Assembly: GCF_030012215.1 (NCBI RefSeq)
Contig: NZ_JASCXX010000007.1
Coordinates: 142,928 to 206,927, forward strand
Direction of reading: 5' to 3'
Source: Anaerobaca lacustris
GTDB taxonomy: Bacteria; Planctomycetota; Phycisphaerae; Sedimentisphaerales; Anaerobacaceae
Length of the DNA: 64,000 nucleotides
The position numbers and the translations under genes are program-made. The notes below the pieces were generated by a model. It searched no databases, had not been told where the DNA came from, and worked only from the letters and a program-made list of their open reading frames with translations. Positions 16,452 to 24,059 of the stretch are shown piece by piece (within the stretch, counting starts at the first letter, position 1; every line of letters starts with the position of its first letter).

Positions 16452-17975
16452 GTGAAACGCCTGACAAGGTTAACCGCTGTCCTTCTGCTCTGTGTGGCGC
16501 TCAATTCTCACGTGTTGGCGCAGGACGCAGAGACTCCGACGCGGACGATCTACCAAGCCGCGTCGCTGGGGGATATCGAACAGGTCAAACTGCATATTGC
16601 CAGGGGCACCGACTTGAACCAGCCCGACTCCAATCAGAACACGGCTCTGGGCTTGGCGGTTGTCGGGATGCGGCTTGAGGTGGTCAAACTGCTGGTCGAC
16701 GCGGGCGCCAACGTCGCGGCGCCCAGCCGTGAAGGCCCGCCCGTTATTATGGCCGTCGTCCAAGGCAGTGCCGAGATCGCCGAGTTTCTCGTCGCCCGCG
16801 GCGCGAACGTTGAGGCGACGAATGCGACAGGTTCGACTCCGCTGATCGTGGCAGCCGAGAGTGGATATCTCGATATCGTCGAGTTGCTCGTGGCCAAAGG
16901 GGCGAATGTCAACGCCAAGGACAGGCGAGGTCAGACGCCGCTGAGCATCGCCATAGCCCGCCGACAGACCGACGTGGCGCAGTTCCTGCGGCAGCACGGA
17001 GCAGAAGAGCCCGTAAGTGATTTCGATGGAAGCCCTTATGGCAGCAGGGGCATGGCGGCCCCGCCCGGCGCAGGCTCGTCCGTCGAGCCCGACAGCGCGA
17101 TGGCCCATCCAAGCCAGGCCACGGCCCTTCAACTGCTCGGCGATCCGAGCGAGATCCGTGCGCGAATCGCAGCGTTTCCTGAACTCGGCGATGCGATCGC
17201 CGCTCTTGATACGGCCAGCGCCGGCGAGCAACGGAACTGGCGCCAGCGCCGTACGGACAACAGAAACATGCTGATTCGGTCCGTCGAGAAGCAATTCGAG
17301 GACGAAATGGCGCTTCTCAAGCGAATCGGCCAGACGGAGAAGGCGGCCAAGACGATTGCCGAAATCGACGCCCTGGTGGTCAAGAGAAAGGCCCGCTGCG
17401 AGCTCATCTATCAGGAACTCCGCGAGGAGCGGCGCTTGGCCGTACTGGCAGAGAGGGAGGCAACGGCCCGCGCGCGGTCGTCCGCAAGGACGCGGGGGCG
17501 GGCTGGGACGATGGAGCCGACGGCCGGCGGTGGGGCAAATGACCCGTATGCAGGCACCCCTGCACGACCGGCGCCTCGCGCCCGGGGTGCCGAAGAGACC
17601 GATGAGCCGGCGGTCGAGCCGGAGATGGATAGCCACGCCCAGGCCTGGCTCAGCAGTGATCCGCTGGACAAGCGCAACCTGCTCAATACCGTCCACGAAG
17701 TCGATCTGCGCGAGTTTGACGCGCTGCGACAGACGGCCGTCGCCGAGGAGGCGAAGAAGACCGCCGCCGCAATCGAGGGGCTCATGCTTGCCCGCCAGGA
17801 TCGCGTCACGTCCATCATGGCGAAAATGGCTGAGGAGGACGAGCGTCTGGAACGACTGGAAGAGCGCGCCGGGACGATGATGGCGCCGGGCGCGACGAGG
17901 GGTCGCGGCGCCCGCGGCGCGACCTCGCCGCAGGAGGACCCGGCCGCCCAACGCGGCGGACGCCGCTATCGGTAG
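16452..17975 (+). CDS. secreted ankyrin-repeat protein with C-terminal helical region
   Basis: About 507 residues from GTG 16452, which follows AAGGGG and opens directly on a signal peptide (KRLTRLTAVLLLCVALNSHV, cleavage after LA-Q). A longer start at 16422 would bury the signal. Residues ~35-185 hold about five ankyrin repeats, with repeated G-x-TPL-x-x-A and V-x-x-LL-x-x-GA-x-V/N units (for example YLDIVELLVAKGANVNAKD). From ~225 on the protein is charged and helical (coiled-coil-like) with low-complexity Arg/Gly/Ala linkers and ends in GGRRYR. Probably a periplasmic protein-interaction scaffold; no enzymatic motif was seen. It stands alone between parB and cysK. Confidence 0.8.
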   Translation: MKRLTRLTAVLLLCVALNSHVLAQDAETPTRTIYQAASLGDIEQVKLHIARGTDLNQPDSNQNTALGLAVVGMRLEVVKLLVDAGANVAAPSREGPPVIMAVVQGSAEIAEFLVARGANVEATNATGSTPLIVAAESGYLDIVELLVAKGANVNAKDRRGQTPLSIAIARRQTDVAQFLRQHGAEEPVSDFDGSPYGSRGMAAPPGAGSSVEPDSAMAHPSQATALQLLGDPSEIRARIAAFPELGDAIAALDTASAGEQRNWRQRRTDNRNMLIRSVEKQFEDEMALLKRIGQTEKAAKTIAEIDALVVKRKARCELIYQELREERRLAVLAEREATARARSSARTRGRAGTMEPTAGGGANDPYAGTPARPAPRARGAEETDEPAVEPEMDSHAQAWLSSDPLDKRNLLNTVHEVDLREFDALRQTAVAEEAKKTAAAIEGLMLARQDRVTSIMAKMAEEDERLERLEERAGTMMAPGATRGRGARGATSPQEDPAAQRGGRRYR

Positions 17976-18273
17976 GGCGGTGAAACCGTGCTCGTTATTA
18001 TAGCCATTGCGGGTCTATAGTATTGCGTATAGGCGCGGTCCGCCCGCGGCGTGCGTCGAGGGCGGGGGGCTGGGAATCTCTTGCGTGGAAGCACTGTCCG
18101 GGGGGGCGTTCGTGCCGGCGGGTGACGATGGGATAGCGCCGACGCGAATCCGCGAGGGGGATCGGATTGGTCTTGTGCAGACGCGGCGATTCGGCTACAC
18201 TGCGGTCATCGCAATCCGGGTTCTGTGCGGTACTCGTCTTTGGTGGGAGCTGGGGCGCATTCTTGGGTAGCTT
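17976..18273. other. intergenic region with cysK promoter
   Basis: About 300 bases. A frame at 18007-18270 (87 codons, TTG start) shows no family features and is not called. The promoter at 18173-18201 is listed separately. Confidence 0.6.
18173..18201 (+). promoter_or_regulatory. promoter of cysK
   Basis: -35 TTGTGC (18173-18178), 17-base spacer, -10 TACACT (18196-18201). The expected leader is about 65 bases. The same -10 variant, TACACT, occurs in the promoter at 23536-23563. Confidence 0.5.
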
Positions 18274-19161
18274 ATGCTTACAGACAACATATTGGACCTC
18301 ATTGGAAACACTCCGGTCCTTCGGCTGCGAGGTGAATCGGTTTTCGCGAAGGCCGAGTTCCTCAACCCCGGCGGCAGCATCAAGGATCGTGTGGCGTTGG
18401 CGATGCTGAAGGCCGCGCGACGCGGCGGCAAGCTGCATGCGGACTCGATCATCACGGAGCCGACCAGCGGCAACACGGGCATCGGTCTGGCGCTGGTGGG
18501 TCGGCTGATGGGCTACCGCGTGCGCATCGTCATGCCTGAGGGGATGAGCGAAGAGCGCAAGAAGCTGATCCGGGGTCTTGGGGCCGACCTGGTGCTGATT
18601 CCGGACGAGGACGGCATCGGCGGCGCGGTGCGCCGCGTGGAAGAGATGGCGGCCGAGGACCGCAGGGTCTTCGTGCCACAGCAGTTCAAGAATCCCGCCA
18701 ACCCACGCATCCACTACGAACAGACCGCCCGTGAGCTGTGGAGGCAAATGAACGGCGATATTCAATGCTTCGTCGCCGGCGTCGGCAGCGGGGGGACCCT
18801 CCAGGGCGTCGGCACGTTCCTGAAGGAGCAGAACAAGAGCGTGAGGATCGTCGCCGTCGAGCCGGAGAACCGCTCGGCCCTGCTCGGCCATGAGCCGGGC
18901 CTGCACCAGATCCAGGGCATCGGCGATGGCTTCATACCCGAGGTGCTCGACGTCTCCCTGGTCGATAGTGTGGTGGAGGTCTCGGACGAGGACGCGATCG
19001 ACACGACCCGCCGGCTCGGTCGCGATTTCGGGCTGCTCGTCGGCATCAGTTCCGGGGCAAACGTCTGGGCCGCCCGGAAACTCGCCCAGGCCATTTCGGG
19101 GAACATCGCCACGGTTCTTCCGGACCGTGCGGAACGCTACTTCAGCACGGCTTTGCTGTAA
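18274..19161 (+). CDS. cysK: cysteine synthase (O-acetylserine sulfhydrylase)
   Basis: 295 residues, normal for the short CysK/CysM type. LIGNTPVLRL opens the fold. The PLP lysine is in NPGGSIKDRVA (about residue 36), the asparagine loop is EPTSGNTGIGLA, the phosphate-binding loop is AGVGSGGTLQGV, and GISSGAN lies near the C-terminus. The enzyme makes cysteine from O-acetylserine and sulfide in the cytosol. It ends earlier than the ~310-residue E. coli enzyme (C-terminal RYFSTALL matches the usual end). GGGTAG precedes the ATG. Monocistronic. O-phosphoserine or another acceptor cannot be excluded. Confidence 0.92.
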   Translation: MLTDNILDLIGNTPVLRLRGESVFAKAEFLNPGGSIKDRVALAMLKAARRGGKLHADSIITEPTSGNTGIGLALVGRLMGYRVRIVMPEGMSEERKKLIRGLGADLVLIPDEDGIGGAVRRVEEMAAEDRRVFVPQQFKNPANPRIHYEQTARELWRQMNGDIQCFVAGVGSGGTLQGVGTFLKEQNKSVRIVAVEPENRSALLGHEPGLHQIQGIGDGFIPEVLDVSLVDSVVEVSDEDAIDTTRRLGRDFGLLVGISSGANVWAARKLAQAISGNIATVLPDRAERYFSTALL

Positions 19162-19494
19162 GAAGCTCGCCTCGCCTACAGAGGGGCGGCGGCGTTCACC
19201 CGACGAATCGTTGCCAGTGGCACACAATGGCCGTGTAGGCCGCGCGTAATGTGTATTCTGTGGCGGCCGCCGTGTCCCATATCTCCAGGATGTCGCATCT
19301 TATCCTTTCTTTTCGATTGACATGGCGATGCCGCCTCTGTATCAGTCCAGTTCTAAATTCTTGCCGCCCGATAGCCGATAGGGAATTGACGCGGCCGTCC
19401 CGGCCGCGAACTCACTTATTCAAGGGCGAGTAGAAAAGCTGCGTCGATGGCCGGGCAGGCGCCTGTTGACGGACCGATAATCGAACCATTTTGA
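19162..19494. other. intergenic region between cysK and topA
   Basis: About 330 bases, no gene. It holds a promoter candidate at 19317-19345 and a short GC hairpin at 19391-19407 (GCGGCCG / CGGCCGC, 3-base loop) without a T-tract, possibly a leader structure of topA. Confidence 0.6.
19317..19345 (+). promoter_or_regulatory. promoter of topA
   Basis: Perfect -35 TTGACA (19317-19322), 17-base spacer, -10 TATCAG (19340-19345). Leader of about 140-180 bases to the start codon. Confidence 0.55.
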
Positions 19495-21900
19495 ATGTCT
19501 CCGCCGGAGACTCAGGGCACGACAGAAGACATGACGAAATCAAACGCACGAAAATCGCTGGTCATCGTCGAGTCGCCGGCCAAGGCCAAGACGATCAACC
19601 GCTACCTCGGGCCGGACTTTGAAGTCAAAGCCTCGATGGGGCACGTCCGCGATCTGCCGTCCAAGGGCCTCAACGTGGACATCGAGAACAATTTCGAGCC
19701 CACGTACGACATCATGCCCGGCAAGAAGCGTGTGGTCACCGCGCTGAAGGCGGCGGCCAAGAACTGCGACACCCTCTATCTGGCAACCGACCTTGACCGC
19801 GAGGGGGAGGCCATCGCCTGGCACCTGGGCGAAATCCTGGGCTTTCCGAAGGAACGAACCTACAGGGTGATCTTCAACGCGATCACGAAATCGGCGATCC
19901 AGGAGGCTTTTGCCGAGCCGGGTCGGGTCGACTCGGACAAAGTGATGGCCCAGCAGGCTCGCCGCATCCTCGATCGCATCGTGGGCTATCAGATCAGCCC
20001 GCTGCTGTGGAAGAAGGTCACGCGAGGCCTTTCCGCGGGCCGCGTCCAATCCGTTGCCGTCAAGATGATCGTCGAAAAGGAGCGCGAAATCCGCGGTTTC
20101 AAGGCCGAGGAATACTGGCTGATCCCGGCCGTCTTCACCACCGACCTGTCCGGCGATTATCACCAGCAATGGCTCGATTTCGTCGCCCCGAACGCCAAGG
20201 ACGGCAAGGGTCCCAGCGTTGAAGAGCAGGGCAACTGGCTGGCCGCGCACCAGGCCTTCAAGGCCGAGCTTCACAAGATCGGCGACCAGAGGTTCAAGGC
20301 GACCTGCGAGGAGGAGGCCCGAAAGGTCTTCGACGACCTCCAGCACGCCGAGTTTCGGATCGCCGACATCGAGACGAAAGAGTCGGTCTCCCGGCCGTCA
20401 CCGCCGTTCATCACCTCGACGCTCCAACAGGCAGCCGCCAATCGTCTTGGGTTCAGCGCGAAACGGACCATGTCGATTGCCCAGCAGCTCTACGAGGGCA
20501 TCGACCTCGGCTCGATGGGCTCGCTCGGTCTGATCACCTACATGAGAACCGACAGCACGCACCTGTCCAACGAGGCGCTGGGTGAGGTGCGCCAGTACAT
20601 CGAGGGCCGGTTTGGCGCTGCATACCTGCCGGAGAAGGCCAACATCTATGCCTCGAAGAAATCGGCTCAGCAGGCCCACGAGGCGGTCCGGCCGACGGAT
20701 GTCGATCTGGCCCCGGACCAGATCAAGGAGTTTCTCAGCAACGAGCAGTACCGCCTTTACGATCTGATCTGGCGCCGTTTCGTGGCCTGCCAGATGCTGC
20801 CGGCCCGGTGGAACGTCACGACGCTCAACATTACGGCGCCCACGTCGCTGGGCGCCGCCGCGTACAAGGCCAGCGGTCGCGTCCTGGTCTTCGACGGCTA
20901 CAGCAAGGTCTGGCCGACGAACTCGAACGAGCAACAGTTGCCCGACGTCGGGGTGGGTCGGCAGCTCGCGGTCGTGGACATCAAACCCGAACAGCATTTT
21001 ACCAAGCCGCCGGCGCGGTACACCGAGGCCTCGCTCATCAAGGCGCTCGAGAAGGAAGGCATCGGCCGCCCGAGTACGTATGCCCCGATCATCAGCACGA
21101 TCCAGGAGCGCGGGTACGTCGAGCAGAGGGACAAGAAGTTCCACGCGACCGATCTCGGAGAGGTCGTCACCGGCAAGCTCAGCGAGTACTTCCCCAGGGT
21201 CATGGACATCGCCTTCACCCGGCACATGGAGGAGCAGCTCGACAAGATCGAGGAGCAGCACCTTGGCTGGCAGGGCGTGCTCGGCGATTTTTATGGGCCC
21301 TTCAAAGAGAACCTCGAAACGGCCCAGGAGCAGATGACGCATGCCAAAGCCGAATCGACGCCCAGCGAGTACACCTGCCCGGACTGCGGCAAGCCGCTGG
21401 TCTACCGATTCGGCAAGAACGGCCGGTTTCTGAGTTGCTCGGTGTATCCCGACTGCAAGTTCGCCTGTCCGTGCGACAAAGAGGGCAAGATGTTGCAAGA
21501 GGAAGTGACCGAGCATAAGTGCCCGAAGTGCGGCAAACCGATGATCCGCAAGAACGGCCGCTACGGCGCTTTTCTCGGGTGCAGCGACTATCCGGAATGC
21601 AAGACGACGTTGCGGCTCGACAAGGAAGGCAATGCGCTTCCGCCCAAGCCTGAAGCCGAGCCGTCCGGCGTCAAGTGCCACAAGTGCAAGCAGGGCGAAC
21701 TGGTGATTCGCCAGAGCAAGCGGGGCCCGTTCCTCGGCTGCAATCGTTTCCCTCGGTGCCGGACGATCGTCGGCATCAAGCAGCTCGACCATTTGAAGGA
21801 ACTCCAGGCGGCAGGGCAGTGGCCGCCGGACAGGCTTGAGAAGGCCGATGAGCTGCTGGGCAGGACGAAAGAACGCAAGACGGCCGGCGCCAAGAAGTAG
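19495..21900 (+). CDS. topA: DNA topoisomerase I (type IA)
   Basis: 801 residues from ATG 19495; ATG 19531 (MTKSNARKSL) is an equally possible start, since neither has a strong ribosome site. The Toprim domain opens with LVIVESPAKAKTINRYLG and has the metal-binding DLDREGEAIAWHL. The active-site tyrosine is Tyr349 in GLITYMRTDSTHLS. The C-terminus bears three four-cysteine zinc modules, CPDCGKPLVYRFGKNGRFLS.., CPKCGKPMIRKNGRYGAFLGC and CHKCKQGELVIRQSKRGPFLGC. The enzyme relaxes negative supercoils and is normally essential. Length and domain order are canonical. Confidence 0.96.
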   Translation: MSPPETQGTTEDMTKSNARKSLVIVESPAKAKTINRYLGPDFEVKASMGHVRDLPSKGLNVDIENNFEPTYDIMPGKKRVVTALKAAAKNCDTLYLATDLDREGEAIAWHLGEILGFPKERTYRVIFNAITKSAIQEAFAEPGRVDSDKVMAQQARRILDRIVGYQISPLLWKKVTRGLSAGRVQSVAVKMIVEKEREIRGFKAEEYWLIPAVFTTDLSGDYHQQWLDFVAPNAKDGKGPSVEEQGNWLAAHQAFKAELHKIGDQRFKATCEEEARKVFDDLQHAEFRIADIETKESVSRPSPPFITSTLQQAAANRLGFSAKRTMSIAQQLYEGIDLGSMGSLGLITYMRTDSTHLSNEALGEVRQYIEGRFGAAYLPEKANIYASKKSAQQAHEAVRPTDVDLAPDQIKEFLSNEQYRLYDLIWRRFVACQMLPARWNVTTLNITAPTSLGAAAYKASGRVLVFDGYSKVWPTNSNEQQLPDVGVGRQLAVVDIKPEQHFTKPPARYTEASLIKALEKEGIGRPSTYAPIISTIQERGYVEQRDKKFHATDLGEVVTGKLSEYFPRVMDIAFTRHMEEQLDKIEEQHLGWQGVLGDFYGPFKENLETAQEQMTHAKAESTPSEYTCPDCGKPLVYRFGKNGRFLSCSVYPDCKFACPCDKEGKMLQEEVTEHKCPKCGKPMIRKNGRYGAFLGCSDYPECKTTLRLDKEGNALPPKPEAEPSGVKCHKCKQGELVIRQSKRGPFLGCNRFPRCRTIVGIKQLDHLKELQAAGQWPPDRLEKADELLGRTKERKTAGAKK

Positions 21901-22095
21901 ATGCGTCGTCGCTTCGCTGTCGGATGAGCGAGTTGCGATTCGATCGCCTGACGATGCCCTCTGCTGCGCCGCAAGCCAACCATAGAACGGGAGCCCTGAA
22001 GGTCTCCGTAGGCGCATCGCACCAAGGGAGGACTCCAAGGCTCCCGATTCCGCATCTTCATATGATCGAGCGGTCCGCTGTTGCGGCCATCCAGT

Positions 22096-22728
22096 CTATT
22101 GGGCCAGTTGCCCAACCGTCTGGACCTGCGCGGTGCCCGCCTGCATTCCTGTTATGACCGAGCCGATTGAGCCGGGGCCCCCGGAAACCTCCGAGTTCTG
22201 CATGACGGCCAGGCATGACATCTCGCTGGCAGCGCCCAGTACGTTGCTGGCCTCCTGGCCCTGATTCAGAAAGACGCTGTTGGAAGCGTCCGCCGAACCC
22301 GGGCCGAGCCCTTTGGCCAGGAACTGCGTCCCGATGACACCGACGCCCTGGCCTTGTCCGATCTGCCCGAGGCTGCCGCTGATGTTCTGGATCTGACCTG
22401 CCGACCCCGATTGGCCAGTGGGGTCAATGCTGATAGCGAAAAGCGTCTGATCCACTGTCAAGCCGGCACACAGCCCGTCGGCATTGCCGCTCTGCATGAG
22501 CATGCCCTGGAGGCCCTGACTGGCTGCCGTGCCGACGCTCTCGGCCTCCTGGTTGTTGCCCAGCATCACGTTCTGGAACAGCGAGCCACTGCCCGGTCCG
22601 GCGGGCAGCTCGATGGAACCCGTCAGGTTGGTCTCGAAACTGAAGCCCTGGAAGATGTCGCCGAGCGCCAAGGCACTGGAGCCGACGAGCAGAACGACGA
22701 TGATCGAACCTGCAATTGCCCTTACCAT
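22096..22728 (-). CDS. secreted Gln/Gly/Ser-rich repeat protein, unknown function
   Basis: 210 residues. ATG 22728 follows AAGGAT. A clear signal peptide (MVRAIAGSIIVVLLVGSSALA) is followed by a mature chain rich in Gly, Gln, Ser and Asn with almost no Lys/Arg. An internal repeat is visible: FQNVMLGNNQEAESVGTAAS near residue 52 and SVFLNQGQEASNVLGAAS near 150, sharing V-x-L-x-N-x-Q-E-A-x-x-V-x-x-A-A-S. Between them lie GQIQNISGSLGQIGQGQGV and related short Q-G units. The composition recalls amyloid/curli-like or adhesive surface proteins, but no family was recognised. It has an unusually long upstream region with a promoter at 23536-23563. Confidence 0.7.
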   Translation of the reverse strand: MVRAIAGSIIVVLLVGSSALALGDIFQGFSFETNLTGSIELPAGPGSGSLFQNVMLGNNQEAESVGTAASQGLQGMLMQSGNADGLCAGLTVDQTLFAISIDPTGQSGSAGQIQNISGSLGQIGQGQGVGVIGTQFLAKGLGPGSADASNSVFLNQGQEASNVLGAASEMSCLAVMQNSEVSGGPGSIGSVITGMQAGTAQVQTVGQLAQ

Positions 22729-22832
22729 GACTGGAATCCTTTCCCTTTCGTTGCTTCTGTTTCCGCTCAGACCGTCAATCCCGAATTGACGATCCAGAAC
22801 GAGTCAGACGTTCTGTGGAACTGATCGCTGCT

Positions 22833-22910
22833 ACAACCTCCTTCCTCCCCCGTGCTCGTTTGGAAACCGTTCATCCATTCACCGACCCGGACACAACCTC
22901 CTTTCTCCCC
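22833..22910 (-). repeat. direct repeat pair with Shine-Dalgarno-like core
   Basis: Two 18-base copies at 22833-22850 and 22893-22910, 60 bases apart, differing at one position. On the minus strand each reads GGGGAG(G/A)AAGGAGGTTGT and so contains a perfect anti-16S AAGGAGG. They lie 105-180 bases before the secreted repeat protein on its coding strand, but no reading frame of any length follows either copy with normal spacing. Confidence 0.6.
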
Positions 22911-23535
22911 GCTTGCGACCGCTTTGTCTTGCCGTTTCAATTACACACCACCGCACCGATTGAGGCATGTCGATTATCGCACGTCCCCTGCCCCCGCCCT
23001 GGCCGAGAGGCGAGATGTTCTGTTACCGACCTCGGCGCAAACGCCCACGGCCATCCTGTTCGTCGAATGTCACGACGTCCGGGGTGCGTGCCAGGCAAGA
23101 ATCCAAGCCCGTCACGGTGAAGACATAGCGTTTGTTCGAATGTGGCCTCCGTATATATGGTCCGTGAGGCCGGCTCGGTGGGCGTGCTTGAACCAAAACG
23201 GACGAGTTGCCCGACACTGATGAGCGCGGCCTCGATTTCCGTATCGAGTACTGTCTCATCACCCTCCCGAAGGGTCCAGACCGACTGAGCGCGCAAACCA
23301 TCGCTCGCCCGCCATGAGAGATGACCCACAGCGCAACGAGGTGTGTGGCAGGAGTATACGTACCCTCAACCGCTCGTTCGGTTCGGCCTGTCCTTCATCC
23401 TGTCGACAACAACTTCATCGCAGAGACGGCAACAGGCGATGACAACCTCCGATTTCCCTGCTTCTCCGTTGTCCACCGGGATCACAATCCTCCGATCACC
23501 CAGCAACGTCAAAGGTGGACTTCGATACAATCCGC

Positions 23536-23563
23536 AGTGTAGAGCGACAAACGCGTTTGTCAA
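23536..23563 (-). promoter_or_regulatory. promoter overlapping a 16-bp palindromic operator
   Basis: On the minus strand, -35 TTGACA (23563-23558), 16-base spacer, -10 TACACT (23541-23536). A perfect palindrome GACAAACGCGTTTGTC (23546-23561) covers the -35 and most of the spacer, a classic repressor position. The next minus-strand gene starts 800 bases downstream at 22728. Confidence 0.6.
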
Positions 23564-23643
23564 GGATAAAGTTGCGAAAATCGCTACGCCGCCGGCAGTG
23601 CCGGCGAGAGCCGTCCTTCGGATGCGCAGGAGCCTTGGGGGTC

Positions 23644-23671
23644 TTGGCAGACGGCGCCGCAACGCTATAAT
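23644..23671 (+). promoter_or_regulatory. promoter of the GroES-like gene
   Basis: -35 TTGGCA (23644-23649), 16-base spacer, perfect -10 TATAAT (23666-23671). Transcription would start near 23678. This leaves only ~9 bases before an ATG at 23687 and favours the ATG at 23717. Confidence 0.6.
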
Positions 23672-23716
23672 AGCGGCGTACTTTCTATGTTCCCCTGCAA
23701 TGAGGTTGAACGGAAG

Positions 23717-24037
23717 ATGGCCAAGAACGAAGCCTCGGAGCCGCAGCCCTTCGAGACGGTCGAACCGATCGGCAAGCGCGTTCTCATCCGCAAGGACGAG
23801 GACAAGAAGGAAACCAAAGGCGGCATCCGGCTGCCCGACAACATCGAGATCCCGACAATCACGGGACGGATTGTCGCCGTCTCGGCCGAGGTCGAGACCA
23901 TGCCCGAGATCCCCCTGGCCCGATACGACAAGGTCCTCTTCAACCCGAAGGGAGCCATCCCGGTCGATTTCGAGGGGGACAACCGCCTGTTCGTGGTCGA
24001 GGTCGAGAACGTGGTCGCTGTGTTTCGAAAGGCGTGA
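23717..24037 (+). CDS. GroES-like co-chaperonin
   Basis: About 106 residues from ATG 23717; an in-frame ATG at 23687 is too close to the promoter. PIGKRVLIRKDEDKKETKGGIRLPDN matches the GroES N-terminal strand and mobile loop (shortened here by necessity of reading; loop core is GGIRLPD). ITGRIVAVS and the final VVEVENVVAVFRKA match the beta-barrel core of the fold. GroES caps the GroEL ring. No groEL gene is adjacent, so this is an orphan or paralogous co-chaperonin. The stretch AEVETMPEIPLARYDKVLF departs from the usual G-x-G roof loop region. Ends 22 bases from the convergent rsmB gene. Confidence 0.78.
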   Translation: MAKNEASEPQPFETVEPIGKRVLIRKDEDKKETKGGIRLPDNIEIPTITGRIVAVSAEVETMPEIPLARYDKVLFNPKGAIPVDFEGDNRLFVVEVENVVAVFRKA

Positions 24038-24059
24038 ACGGCGGGGGGCACGGGAGAGG

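Larger units (their letters stand above)
22729..23716. other. long non-coding interval between divergent genes
   Basis: Nearly 1 kb without a convincing gene. Minus-strand frames at 22937-23329 and 23023-23301 each contain plausible-looking stretches (SVWTLREGDETVLDTEIEAA in one, RYVFTVTGLDSCLARTPDVV in the other), so a decayed, frameshifted gene is possible but unproven. The interval also holds a promoter with a palindrome, a direct repeat pair and the GroES-like promoter, all listed separately. Confidence 0.5.

Noticed and set aside
20398..22038. 546-codon minus-strand frame opposite topA
   Set aside because: Shadow of topA.
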